DNA of 17,992 nucleotides from an uncultured Variovorax sp. (lineage in GTDB: Bacteria > Pseudomonadota > Gammaproteobacteria > Burkholderiales > Burkholderiaceae_C). The DNA is taken from the NCBI GenBank assembly GCA_903872875.1, contig CAIQMJ010000174.1, forward strand, positions 1 through 17,992, read 5' to 3'. The position numbers were made by a program, and so were the translations under genes. Of this stretch, positions 7,007-15,162 are shown piece by piece; the first letter of the stretch is position 1, and each line of letters opens with the position of its first letter. The notes below the pieces were generated by a model. It made no database searches, was not told the origin of the DNA, and saw nothing but the letters and a program-made list of their open reading frames with translations.

Positions 7007-7792
7007 CTAGCCGGGCGCCGCGTCATCCGGGTCGTGGTCGACCCAGAAGATCAGCCGGCGCCGCAGCCACTGGATCAGCAGGTGCAGCCCGACGCCGATG
7101 GCCGACAGCACGATCAGGATCGCGAACACGCCGGCCATGTCCATGCTGAAGTTCTTCTGCAGGATCAGGAAACCGAGGCCTGCCTTGGCGCCGACGAACT
7201 CGCCGACGATGGCGCCGATCACGGCCATCATCATTCCGACGTCCACGCCGACCGCGATGTAGGGCAGCGCCTGCGGCAGTCGCACCCCCCAGAAGGTCTG
7301 CCAGCGCGTGGCGGTGAAGGCGGTCATCAGCTCGATCTGGTCGGCCGGCGTCGCGCGCAGCCCGGCGATCGTGTTGGCGAGCACCGGGAAGAAGGCCACC
7401 GTGGCGGTGATGACGATCTTCGAGCCCGCGTCGAAGCCGAACCAGATCACGAACAGCGGCGCGATCGCGACCTTGGGCACGCTCTGGAAAGCGACCAGGT
7501 ACGGATAGAGCGTCTTCTCCAGCAGCCGCGACTGGCCGATCGCCACGCCCAGCAGCAGCCCCGCGAGGCCGCCGAGCGCGAAGCCCGCGAGGATTTCGTA
7601 GAGCGTGATGCCGAGATGGAACGCGAACGAGCGCGAGCCGATCGTGTCGACCATCGCACGCGCCACTTCGGATGGTGGCGGCAGCACGATCGGCGGCACG
7701 TCGAGCAGGCGGACGATCAGCTCCCAGCCGCCGATCAGCACGACGAAGAGCAGCACGCCGAGGATGACCTCGGGCCGGCGCAGCGCCTTCAT
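7007..7792 (-). CDS. ABC importer permease, SsuC/TauC type
   Basis: 261 aa inner-membrane subunit of a nitrate/sulfonate/taurine-class importer. About six hydrophobic helices can be placed: 10-29, 61-85, 97-118, 125-143, 178-200 and 217-239. The cytoplasmic EAA-type loop that docks on the ATPase is visible as MTAFTATRWQTFWGVRLP followed by ALPYI (156-179), a BPD_transp_1 hallmark. The N-terminal phrase PPIVLPPPSEV is typical of the SsuC/TauC subfamily. The start ATG overlaps the stop of the ATPase gene as ATGA, so translation is coupled. The protein ends in a charged cytoplasmic tail (VDHDPDD). The substrate class cannot be fixed from the permease alone. Confidence 0.93.
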   Translation of the reverse strand: MKALRRPEVILGVLLFVVLIGGWELIVRLLDVPPIVLPPPSEVARAMVDTIGSRSFAFHLGITLYEILAGFALGGLAGLLLGVAIGQSRLLEKTLYPYLVAFQSVPKVAIAPLFVIWFGFDAGSKIVITATVAFFPVLANTIAGLRATPADQIELMTAFTATRWQTFWGVRLPQALPYIAVGVDVGMMMAVIGAIVGEFVGAKAGLGFLILQKNFSMDMAGVFAILIVLSAIGVGLHLLIQWLRRRLIFWVDHDPDDAAPG

Positions 7793-8604
7793 GCGGGACT
7801 CCCTTGCACAGCAGTCTTTTCGGCTGCCTGGAAGTGCCGGCGGATCGCCTTCACGTAGCGGCCGAACTCCGGCGAATTGATCATGTCGAGGTCGCGCGGG
7901 CGCGGCAGGTCGATGTCGATGATCTCGGCGATCCGGCCCGGCCGCGGCGACATCACGATCACCCGGTCGGCCAGCAGCACGGCCTCGGCGATGCTGTGGG
8001 TGATCAGCATCACGGTCTTGCGGCTCGCGTCCCAGACGCGCAGCAGTTCCATGTTCATGGTGTCGCGCGTCATGGCGTCGAGCGCGCCGAAGGGCTCGTC
8101 CATCAGCAGCAGCGCCGGGTCGTGCACCAGCGCGCGGCCGATCCCGACGCGCTGCTGCATGCCGCCGGAGAGTTCGTTCGGGTACTTGTCGGCGAAGTCC
8201 GCCAGGCCGGCGGTCGCGAGGTAGGCCCGGGCGCGCTCGGTATGCGCGGCCAGGTCGCGCTTCTGGATCTGCACCGGCAGCAGGATGTTCTTCAGCACGG
8301 TGCGCCAGGGCAGCAGGACCGGCGCCTGGAACACGACGCCGACCTCGCGCGAGGGCCCGTCGATCGGCCGGCCGGCGAGCGTGACCTCGCCTGACGATCG
8401 GCGCAGGATGCCCGCGAGGATTTTCAGCAGCGTGGTCTTGCCGCAGCCGCTCGGGCCCACCACCGTGACGAACTCGCCTTGCGCGATCTCGAAGTTCACG
8501 TCGCTGAGCGCCGTGACCGTGCCTTCGCTGCGCGTCGCGTACTGCTTGTTCAGGCCCGAGACGCGGATGAGCGGGGCCGTTGCCGGCGCGGCGTCAGAAG
8601 CCAA
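7789..8604 (-). CDS. ABC importer ATPase, SsuB/TauB type
   Basis: 271 aa cytoplasmic ATP-hydrolysing subunit of the importer. It has Walker A GPSGCGKTT (50-58), a Q-loop (VFQAPVLLPW), signature LSGGMQQR (145-152), Walker B LLLMDEP (165-171), D-loop GALD and H-loop ITHSIAEA. The sequence after the Q-loop and the SPRPGRI segment are characteristic of the SsuB/TauB/NrtD branch. The start is TTG at 8604: it lies 6 nt after a perfect GGAGG, no in-frame ATG exists before Walker A, and TTG lies inside the last codons of the binding-protein gene (11-bp overlap). It is coupled upstream to that gene and downstream to the permease by ATGA. Confidence 0.93.
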   Translation of the reverse strand: MASDAAPATAPLIRVSGLNKQYATRSEGTVTALSDVNFEIAQGEFVTVVGPSGCGKTTLLKILAGILRRSSGEVTLAGRPIDGPSREVGVVFQAPVLLPWRTVLKNILLPVQIQKRDLAAHTERARAYLATAGLADFADKYPNELSGGMQQRVGIGRALVHDPALLLMDEPFGALDAMTRDTMNMELLRVWDASRKTVMLITHSIAEAVLLADRVIVMSPRPGRIAEIIDIDLPRPRDLDMINSPEFGRYVKAIRRHFQAAEKTAVQGSPA

Positions 8605-9724
8605 CGCATGCCTCCGCCTGCGCCTTGACCGCTGCGTGGTCGAAGCTGTTGATCTTGTCGTAGAAGCCGGGGATGCCGACGATGAAGCTCTCGTTCGGCA
8701 ACTTGCTCTTGATCAGGTCCGCGCGCAGCAGGAAGTCCTGCAGCGTGCCGTATTCGGCCGGCGTGTAGGCACCCCATTGTTTGCCGCCGCTGAGCGCGAA
8801 GGCTTCCTTCATGCCGGTCTGCTGTGCCTGCAGGTTGGCCATGTCCCACTTGACCTGTGTGGCTTCGTCGCCTGCGCCGGAGGGTTTGGTGTCGGGCCAG
8901 GTCTTCCATTGCACGCGGCGGGTGCAGTCGGGGCTCGCCATCGAGAACTCGACGCCCTTGACCGCGCCGCGCGCCACGGCCGTCACCATGGCCGGGTCGG
9001 CGTCGATGGTCTTCTGCGTGGTCGCGAGCGTGAAGTCGGGCTGCTTGCGCCAGTCGGCGCCATTGAAATAGCGGAACTTGCCGCCGGCATTCTCGAAGCC
9101 GGTGATCGCCGCCTGGAAGAACATGAGGCCCTGCACCTTGTTCGAGCGGATCGCCTCATAGGCCGGTGCGCCGAAGCCGACCGCGACGATCGACACGTCC
9201 ACGTCGGGCTCCAGGCCGTTGGCGCGCAGGTATTCCTTGAGCATCGGCATGCCGCCGGTCGAGAGTGCCGGCACGCCGATGGTCTTGCCCTTGAAATCCT
9301 TGAAGTCCTTGATCGGCCCGCCTTCGAGCGAGACGACCGACCAGTCGTTCACGGTCGACAGCATCACCGAGCGCAGCGACAGCTTGTTGTTGACGTTCGA
9401 CTGCACGATCACGCTCGAGTTGACCTGCACGAAGTCGACGTTGCCGGCCGCCAGTTGCTGGATGGCCTCGAGCGAGCCGCCGATCGGCAGGACCTCGACG
9501 TCGTAGCCCTCGGCCTTCCAGTAGCCGAGCGCGGCCGGCATGGTGAGCCAGGGGTAGGCGATGTTGACCACTCGCGTGCCGATCGCGATGCGGACCTTCT
9601 TGAGCGGTGCGGCAGCGGTCTGCGCCAGGCTGGCCTGGCCGGCCAGCGCGCAGGCGAGCAGGGCGGCGACGGAGAGCAGGCGGCGGGCCGGGCGGGAAGC
9701 TGGGTGAGCGGTGCGGGACATCAT
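8594..9724 (-). CDS. ABC importer periplasmic binding protein, NMT1/SsuA-like
   Basis: 376 aa exported substrate-binding protein. The N-terminus has a signal peptide: Arg-rich (about 5-15), hydrophobic core SVAALLACALAG (18-29) and probable cleavage near ASLA-QT (31-36). The mature part begins with VRIAIGT and continues with YPWLTMPAALGYWKAEGYDV, GGSLEAIQQLAAGNVDF and GKTIGVP, the pattern of the NMT1/THI5/SsuA family that binds sulfonates, nitrate, pyrimidine precursors or similar small molecules. AGGAG lies 9 nt before the first of two adjacent ATG codons (9724 and 9721), so the first was taken. It follows the oxygenase gene after 101 bp. The ligand is unidentified; binding-site residues cannot be assigned by eye. 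Confidence 0.92.
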   Translation of the reverse strand: MMSRTAHPASRPARRLLSVAALLACALAGQASLAQTAAAPLKKVRIAIGTRVVNIAYPWLTMPAALGYWKAEGYDVEVLPIGGSLEAIQQLAAGNVDFVQVNSSVIVQSNVNNKLSLRSVMLSTVNDWSVVSLEGGPIKDFKDFKGKTIGVPALSTGGMPMLKEYLRANGLEPDVDVSIVAVGFGAPAYEAIRSNKVQGLMFFQAAITGFENAGGKFRYFNGADWRKQPDFTLATTQKTIDADPAMVTAVARGAVKGVEFSMASPDCTRRVQWKTWPDTKPSGAGDEATQVKWDMANLQAQQTGMKEAFALSGGKQWGAYTPAEYGTLQDFLLRADLIKSKLPNESFIVGIPGFYDKINSFDHAAVKAQAEACVGF

Positions 9725-9802
9725 CGAGGTGAACTCCTGAAAAGGCATCGGGGAATGCAAAGGGTGCGGAAGGCTGGAAGGGCTGTAATTGCGATGGGCG
9801 GA

Positions 9803-9822
9803 CGGCCGCCCGGTATCGGCCG
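9803..9822 (-). other. Inverted repeat CGGCCG-N8-CGGCCG between oxygenase and binding-protein genes
   Basis: A 6-bp perfect inverted repeat with an 8-nt loop lies a few bases after the oxygenase stop on the minus strand. There is no T-tract, so it is not a standard intrinsic terminator. It could attenuate or stabilise the message between the two genes, or be chance in G/C-rich DNA. Confidence 0.3.
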
Positions 9823-9825
9823 GCG

Positions 9826-10809
9826 TCACGCGGCCTGCTTCTTGTATTTCTGCACCTCGCCGAAGCGCTTGACCAGGTAGTCGCCGGACTTGATCGGCGC
9901 GTGGCGCGGCGGGTTGTCCGCCGACTGGCAACCCGGCAGGCAGGCTACCGGCGTGTCGTAGTCGAGGTTGAAGAAGGTCGGGATCGAGTAGCGCTCGCGG
10001 CCGGTGCGGTTGACCACGCGGTGCTGGTTGGAGACGAACAGATCGTTCGTCCAGACCCTGAACATGTCGCCCAGGTTCACCACGAAGGTGTCCTCGATGT
10101 AGGGCGCGGCGACCCATTCGCCGTCGCGCCGCTGGAGTTCGAGGCCGCCGATCGGGTCCTGCGCGAGGATCGTGACCATGCCGTAGTCGGTATGCGGCGC
10201 GACGCCGAGCGCGTCGCCGGTGGCCGGCGTCTGCGGCGGGTAGTGGAACAGCCGCGACTGCACCATCGGCTTGCTGCACCACTGCAGGAAGAAGCCCTCG
10301 GGTTGGCCGAGTGCAAGCGCGAACAGCCGCATCAGGTGCTTGCCGAGCGCCATCGTGTGGTCGAAATAGGCTTCCGCCGGCGCCCGCAGCCAGGGCGCGC
10401 TTTCGGGCCAACGGTTCGGGCCGTGGAGCGGGCGGCCGGCCACCACGTCGGGATCGGCCAGCGGCAGGTCGAGCGCGAATTCGTAGCTTTCCTTCAGGTC
10501 GGGCGCATAGCCGGCATGCTGGTTGATCCCGTAGGGCATGAAGCCGCGCAGGAAGCGCGCATCGATCCGGTCCTGCAGCCGCAAGTCGTGCGGAAGCTCG
10601 AAATAGCGGCGCGAGGCAACGAACACGTCCTGCACCACGGCGCGCGGCACCCCGTGATCGGCCACATAGAAGAAGCCGGTGCCAGTGCATGCGGCCTGCA
10701 GTTCCTTCACCAGGTTGTCGGGACTGCCACCGGCCAGCCAGTCGCCCAGGTGGAGCACGGGCACCTCCTCGGCGGAGGCGCTGCGCGGGGCGTCGATCGT
10801 GGAGCTCAT
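9826..10809 (-). CDS. Isopenicillin N synthase family Fe(II)/2-oxoglutarate-type oxygenase
   Basis: 327 aa cytosolic non-haem iron oxygenase. The N-terminal DIOX_N part reads VPVLHLGDW and GFFYVADHGVP (46-55), typical of the IPNS/gibberellin-oxidase superfamily. The metal facial triad is complete: His206 and Asp208 in PHTDYG, and His263 in SNQHRVVN. The co-substrate Arg-x-Ser motif is RYS (273-275). The family hydroxylates or desaturates small molecules, most often with 2-oxoglutarate. The ATG at 10809 is preceded by AAAGGAAAG, a fair ribosome-binding site. It is the first gene after the LysR regulator (43 bp) and precedes the importer genes, so it is probably the oxidative step for the imported compound. 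The Lys-rich C-terminus (KYKKQAA) has no evident role. The substrate is unknown. Confidence 0.92.
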   Translation of the reverse strand: MSSTIDAPRSASAEEVPVLHLGDWLAGGSPDNLVKELQAACTGTGFFYVADHGVPRAVVQDVFVASRRYFELPHDLRLQDRIDARFLRGFMPYGINQHAGYAPDLKESYEFALDLPLADPDVVAGRPLHGPNRWPESAPWLRAPAEAYFDHTMALGKHLMRLFALALGQPEGFFLQWCSKPMVQSRLFHYPPQTPATGDALGVAPHTDYGMVTILAQDPIGGLELQRRDGEWVAAPYIEDTFVVNLGDMFRVWTNDLFVSNQHRVVNRTGRERYSIPTFFNLDYDTPVACLPGCQSADNPPRHAPIKSGDYLVKRFGEVQKYKKQAA

Positions 10810-10852
10810 GCTTTCCTTTGCGGGATCAGGGGAGAGGAGACGGGCCGTGTAC

Positions 10853-11764
10853 TCAACCGGTCTGCGCCTGCCGCAGATCGTTGTGGAGGTGCTCGATGAA
10901 GGTGTGGACCGCGACCGACAGGTTGCGGCCGCGCCGCACGCACAGCGCAAAGCGCTGCGGCTTCACGCGAGGGTCGCGGATCGGGATGTAGCGGTAGTTC
11001 GGCGAGTTGTCGTTCGGGTAGCGCATGTGCTCGTTGACCATGGCCATCGACATCCCCGCCACCGACACCGAACGCAGCAGCTCGTAGGAATTGCTCGTCA
11101 GCACCGGCTGCGGCCGGAGCTTGGCCTTGGCGAACATCTCGTCGAATACCGCCTTCACGCTGATGGTCTCGTCGGGCAGCGCGATGTTGTGACCCACGCA
11201 GTCCGACAGCCGCACCCACTCGCGGTCCGCCAGCGGATGATCGGCCGCCACCACGATGCAGGTGCGCAGCAGGCGTTCGAAGATGTTCTGCAGATCGGCC
11301 AGTGCCGGTGCGTTGAAGCCGAGGATCACGTCGAGTTCGTCCCGCAGCAGCATCTGTGCCAGCGTCGGCGTGCCCGACACCTCGACGTGGAAGGTGATGC
11401 GCGGATAGAGCTTGCTGAAGCGCGTGAGGAACTGCGGGATGAAGTGCCGCGTGAAGGTCTCCGGAATGCCGAAGCGGATCTCGCCCTTGCGCAGCCCCTT
11501 GAGCGATTCGATGTCCGAGCGCACGCGCTGCTGGTCGTTCTCGATGTTGCGCGCGTACTGGACCAGGATCTCGCCGGCCGCCGTCAGCTTGAGCCGTGTC
11601 CGGCCCCGGCCGCGCTCGAACAGCGGCGCGCCGATGTCCTCCTCCAGCAGCGCCACCTGGCGGCTCAGCGCCGAGGGCGCGACGAAAAGCTTCTCGGCCG
11701 CCGAACGGAACGATCCGCTGCGATGGACTTCCGCGAAATAGCGCAGGGCGATGGACGAGATCAT
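10853..11764 (-). CDS. LysR-type transcriptional regulator
   Basis: 303 aa. The N-terminal winged helix-turn-helix reads LRYFAEVHRSGSFRSAAEKL, then APSALSRQVALLEEDIGAPLF, the standard LTTR pattern. A linker helix and a type-2 periplasmic-binding-like effector domain follow (about 90-300; GEIRFGIPE, LRDELDVILGF, LPDETISVKAVFDE). ATG at 11764 matches the usual family start MISSIALRYF. Unlike most LysR genes that diverge from their target, this one is co-directional with and 43 bp upstream of the oxygenase gene, so it may be transcribed with the cluster it presumably controls. The divergent neighbour is dapF, a housekeeping gene. The inducer would be expected to be the importer substrate or a product of it. 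Confidence 0.93.
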   Translation of the reverse strand: MISSIALRYFAEVHRSGSFRSAAEKLFVAPSALSRQVALLEEDIGAPLFERGRGRTRLKLTAAGEILVQYARNIENDQQRVRSDIESLKGLRKGEIRFGIPETFTRHFIPQFLTRFSKLYPRITFHVEVSGTPTLAQMLLRDELDVILGFNAPALADLQNIFERLLRTCIVVAADHPLADREWVRLSDCVGHNIALPDETISVKAVFDEMFAKAKLRPQPVLTSNSYELLRSVSVAGMSMAMVNEHMRYPNDNSPNYRYIPIRDPRVKPQRFALCVRRGRNLSVAVHTFIEHLHNDLRQAQTG

Positions 11765-11993
11765 GGGTCGGGCACCGTTCGAGACAACCAATGGAAAAGC
11801 CCGCCGACGTCACGTCATACCTCCTGGTCCGTCGTCCGCTCCGGGACGGGGCGGCTGCGACGAAACAAAAGTTATCACGCGACAACGCGCGGCGTAAGCA
11901 TCGATTTTGGAGTTTTATGTTCTCGAAAAGTGCACATCGGGCGTATCGGCCCGCCCTCTGCGGCCTGCGGGCGCGGCGCATGCCGACGCGGCG
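11765..11993. promoter_or_regulatory. Divergent lysR/dapF intergenic region
   Basis: This spacer must hold the lysR promoter and perhaps operator sites for the metabolic cluster. Its middle part (about 11870-11935) is more A/T-rich than the surroundings. On the minus strand a perfect AGGAGG (11826-11821) precedes a three-codon frame ATG-ACG-TGA (11818-11810), which is in the lysR frame and ends 45 nt before the lysR ATG. A GTG overlapping that stop opens a different frame. No clear T-N11-A LysR box could be assigned with confidence. Confidence 0.4.
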
Positions 11994-11999
11994 GATAAT
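11994..11999 (+). promoter_or_regulatory. Putative -10 box (GATAAT) of leaderless dapF promoter
   Basis: GATAAT is followed by exactly 6 nt and then the dapF ATG, with no Shine-Dalgarno sequence. This matches the arrangement in front of the NUDIX-MBL gene base for base in spacing. Transcription start at the A of ATG is inferred. Confidence 0.55.
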
Positions 12000-12005
12000 C
12001 CCGCC

Positions 12006-12881
12006 ATGCGAATCCGCTTCACCAAGATGCAGGGCGCCGGCAACGACTTCGTCGTGCTGGACGAAACCCGCGCGCCGCTGGCCCTGAGCACGGCGCAATA
12101 CCGTTTCCTGGCCGACCGCCATTTCGGCGTCGGCGCCGACCAGATCCTCACCGTTCGGCCCTCGCCGGCCGAGGGCGTGGACTTCCAGTACGTGATCCAC
12201 AACGCCGACGGGGGCGAGGTCGAGCAGTGCGGCAACGGCGCGCGCTGCTTCATGCGCTTCGTGCACGAGCGCGGCCTCACCGACAAGCAGGCCGTGCGCG
12301 TGCAGACCCTGTCGGGCGTGATCGAGCCGCGCATGGACGCCGACGGCCGCGTGACGGTCGACATGGGCGCGCCGGTGTTCGAGCCCGCGCTGATTCCGTT
12401 CGACGCCGCCGGCCTCGACCCGCAGCCCGAAGGCGCGTGGGAAACGTGGCACCTGGCGCTCGGCACCCATGCCGGCAGCGCGATCGTGCCGCTGGCGCTG
12501 GTATCGATGGGCAATCCGCACGCGGTGCAGCTGGTGGACGACGTCGACACTGCGCCGGTCGCCACACAGGGCCCGTTGATCGAGCACCATCCGCGCTTTC
12601 CGCAGCGCGTGAATGCGGGCTTTCTCCAGGTGGTCGACCGAACGCACGTGCGGCTGCGCGTCTACGAGCGCGGCGCCGGCGCGACGCTGGCGTGCGGCAC
12701 GGGCGCCTGCGCGGCCGTGGTGTCGGGCATCCGGCTCGGCCTGCTCGACACCCGCGTCGACGTGCAGACGCACGGCGGCGTTCTCACCATCGAATGGGCC
12801 GGCCTCGGCCAGCCCGTGCGCATGACCGGTCCCGCCATCACCGTGTTCGAAGGCGACATCGAGGTACCCGACCTGCCATGA
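12006..12881 (+). CDS. dapF: Diaminopimelate epimerase
   Basis: 291 aa cytosolic, cofactor-free racemase that converts LL- to meso-diaminopimelate for lysine and peptidoglycan. Both catalytic cysteines are present: Cys75 in GGEVEQCGNGARC and Cys230 in LACGTGACA. Other family landmarks are FTKMQGAGNDFVVLD (5-19), NADGGE, SMGNPHAV (167-174) and the ERGAG/GTG phosphate-type loops. It is slightly longer than E. coli DapF (274 aa), with the extra residues around 130-160. The ATG at 12006 gives the canonical N-terminus MRIRFTKMQG; an upstream in-frame extension is rejected because it lacks family similarity. It is first in a plus-strand operon and overlaps the next gene by ATGA. Confidence 0.97.
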   Translation: MRIRFTKMQGAGNDFVVLDETRAPLALSTAQYRFLADRHFGVGADQILTVRPSPAEGVDFQYVIHNADGGEVEQCGNGARCFMRFVHERGLTDKQAVRVQTLSGVIEPRMDADGRVTVDMGAPVFEPALIPFDAAGLDPQPEGAWETWHLALGTHAGSAIVPLALVSMGNPHAVQLVDDVDTAPVATQGPLIEHHPRFPQRVNAGFLQVVDRTHVRLRVYERGAGATLACGTGACAAVVSGIRLGLLDTRVDVQTHGGVLTIEWAGLGQPVRMTGPAITVFEGDIEVPDLP

Positions 12882-13567
12882 CTCCCATCCATGCTTCCGA
12901 CATGAACCCGATCACCGAAGACGACATCGCCAACTACCTGGCGAACACGCCGGACTTCTTCACGCGCCATGCCCAGCTGCTGTCGCAGGTGCAACTCAGC
13001 AGCCCGCACGGCAACCGCGCTGTCAGCCTGCAGGAGCGCCAGGCCGAGATGCTGCGCGAGAAGATCAAGGCGCTGGAGCACCGCGTGATCGACATGGTGC
13101 GCAACGGCACCGACAACGTGGTGACGGCCGACCGCCTGCAGCGCTGGACCACCGGCCTGCTGACCGTGCGCGAGCCGCGCGGCCTGCCCTATCGGATCGC
13201 GGACGAACTGCAGTCGATCTTCATGGTGCCCCAGGCCGCCATCAAGGTCTGGGACTGCGACACGGTGTTCCGCGACGAGCCTTACGCCCAGTGGGTCAGC
13301 GACGACGTGAAGGCGTTCGCCACCTCGCTGGCCACGCCGTTCTGCGGGTTGAACGCGGGGGTCGAGGCGTCGGGCTGGCTCGAGGACGCGCGCGCAGCGG
13401 TGTCGATCGCGCTGATTCCGCTTCGTCCCGCGGCCGGTGCGCCGGCCTTCGGCCTGCTGGTGCTGGCCTCGCCGGACGGCCAGCGTTTCAACGCGGACAT
13501 GGGCACCGACTTCCTGGAGCGTATCGGCGAGCTGGCCTCGGCCGCGCTCGCGCGGCTGCGTTCTTGA
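12878..13567 (+). CDS. DUF484 family protein
   Basis: 229 aa from the ATG overlapping the dapF stop (ATGA); a second start at 12902 (MNPITEDDIANYL) is also plausible and would give the more typical N-terminus. The order dapF-DUF484-xerC is conserved in many proteobacteria (yigA in E. coli). Visible parts are an N-terminal helical segment (DIANYLANTPDFFTRH), a predicted coiled coil around SLQERQAEMLREKIKALEHRV, and a GAF-like alpha/beta domain in the C-terminal half (VWDCDTVFRDEP, GLLVLASPDGQRF, FLERIGELASAAL). The molecular function of DUF484 is unknown. Confidence 0.9.
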   Translation: MTPIHASDMNPITEDDIANYLANTPDFFTRHAQLLSQVQLSSPHGNRAVSLQERQAEMLREKIKALEHRVIDMVRNGTDNVVTADRLQRWTTGLLTVREPRGLPYRIADELQSIFMVPQAAIKVWDCDTVFRDEPYAQWVSDDVKAFATSLATPFCGLNAGVEASGWLEDARAAVSIALIPLRPAAGAPAFGLLVLASPDGQRFNADMGTDFLERIGELASAALARLRS

Positions 13568-14175
13568 GCCGGCGGCTGCGGCGCCTGGCGCTGATCGGCA
13601 CGCTCGCCGTCCTGCTGGTCTACGGCGCGCTCTGGCTGATGCTTTGGCGAGACGCGCATGTGCGCCTGGCGCGGACGCCGCAGCCGGCCGACGTTGCGCT
13701 GATTCTCGGGAACCGCGCCTACCGCCATGGCGAACCGAATCCGTGCCTCACGGGCCGTGTCGATGCCGGCGTCGCGCTGGTGCAGGCCGGGCTGGCCCGC
13801 CAGCTGCTGATGTCCGGCGGCTTCGACAAGGAAGACGGCCGCAACGAGTCCGAAGTGATGGCGGCGCATGCGCGTTCGATCGGCTATGACGGGCCGCTGC
13901 TGCGCGAGCCGGATTCGCAGACGACGCGCGAGAACCTCGTGCTGTCGCAGCCGCTGCTGCAGGCGGCCGGCGTGCGGCGCGTGATCGTGGTGTCGGAGCC
14001 GTATCACCTGTGGCGTACCGAGCGGCTGGCGGGTGCCAGCGGTTTCGCGCGCGCGTTCGACAGCGTGCAATACGCCGCGGCGCCCACGCGCTGCTGGGAA
14101 CAATGGGGCATGGGCTTTCGCGGCGCATTGCGCGAGCCGCTGGCGATCATCAACAATGCCCTGCATGGCTTCTGA
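13564..14175 (+). CDS. DUF218 (SanA/YdcF/ElyC-like) membrane-anchored protein
   Basis: 203 aa. The N-terminus is Arg-rich (SRRLRRL) and is followed by one membrane helix (about 8-27), then a periplasmic-type DUF218 domain: ADVALILGNRAY, CLTGRVDAGVAL, LLMSGGFDKEDGRNESEVM (82-99), LREPDSQTTRENL (113-125) and RRVIVVSEPYHLWRTERL (138-155). This resembles SanA of enterics, linked to envelope permeability and vancomycin exclusion; the biochemical activity is unsettled. The start is TTG at 13564, overlapping the DUF484 stop as TTGA; the first in-frame ATG would delete most of the membrane helix. No clear Shine-Dalgarno is seen, so translation probably depends on coupling. Its position inside a dapF-xerC operon fits an envelope role. 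Confidence 0.85.
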   Translation: MSRRLRRLALIGTLAVLLVYGALWLMLWRDAHVRLARTPQPADVALILGNRAYRHGEPNPCLTGRVDAGVALVQAGLARQLLMSGGFDKEDGRNESEVMAAHARSIGYDGPLLREPDSQTTRENLVLSQPLLQAAGVRRVIVVSEPYHLWRTERLAGASGFARAFDSVQYAAAPTRCWEQWGMGFRGALREPLAIINNALHGF

Positions 14176-15162
14176 CGCACCGCTGCGGCCCACCGACTGG
14201 ATCGATCGCTATCTCGCGCACGTGCGCGTCGAGCGCCGGCTGGCCGCGCGCACCGTGGACCTGTACGCGATCCACCTGCAGACGCTGGCGGACAAGGCGG
14301 CCGAGGCCGGGCTGTCGCTCGACCGCGTGCTGCCGGCCCACGTCCGGCGCTGGATGGCGCAGATGCATGGCGCGGGCCGCGAGCCGCGCGGCATCGCACT
14401 GGTGCTCTCGTGCTGGCGCAGCTTCTACCGCTGGATGGGACATGAGGGATTGATCGGTGCCAATCCGGTGCAGGACGTGCGCGCGCCCAAGGCCGACCGG
14501 CCGCTGCCGAAGGCTCTCGCGGTCGACGACGCGGTGCGCCTTGCCGAGCTGCACGATGCGGCGGCCGATCCGTGGACCGAGACGCGCGACCGGGCGATTG
14601 TCGAACTGCTCTACGGCTGCGGCCTGCGGGTCAGTGAACTGGTCGGCCTCGACATGCAGGCAGGCAAGGGCGCGCTCGGCTGGGTCGATCTGGACGCCAC
14701 CGAAGTCCACGTGTTCGGCAAGGGCAGCAAGCGCCGCAGCGCGCCGCTCGGCAGCAAGGCCGATCAGGCATTGCGCGAATGGCTGGTGCGACGCGGCGAT
14801 TGCGCCGCATTGCCAGCCGCCGAGCTGCGCGATCCGGCGGGCGCGGCGGCGCTCTTCATCGGCCGCAACGGCACGCGTTTCTCGGCGCAGTCGATCTGGA
14901 AGGTCGTCAAGGACCGCAGCCTGAAGGCCGGTCTCGCCGCTGCGGTGCATCCGCACATGCTGCGCCACTCCTTCGCCAGCCACGTGCTCCAGTCCAGCAG
15001 CGACCTGCGCGGCGTGCAGGAACTGCTCGGGCACGCGAACATCGCGACCACGCAGGTCTACACGCGGCTGGATTTCCAACATCTCGCCAAGGCGTACGAC
15101 GCGGCCCATCCGCGCGCGCAGGCACGGCCCGAACCGGCCGAGGCGCCGGTCAAGAAAGACAC

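Noticed and set aside
5858..7858. Long plus-strand open frame of about 666 codons
   Set aside because: It is low-complexity Arg/Gln/Ala-rich sequence opposite the DapA-like and permease genes, a typical shadow of G/C-rich coding DNA.
10806..12773. Minus-strand frame beginning at a GTG after AGGAGG near 11813
   Set aside because: Its translation lacks the LysR helix-turn-helix and is Arg/Ala-rich; the true LysR frame starts at 11764.
12006..12881. Earlier in-frame start for dapF at 11907
   Set aside because: The extra residues do not match the family and would contradict the GATAAT-N6-ATG promoter arrangement.
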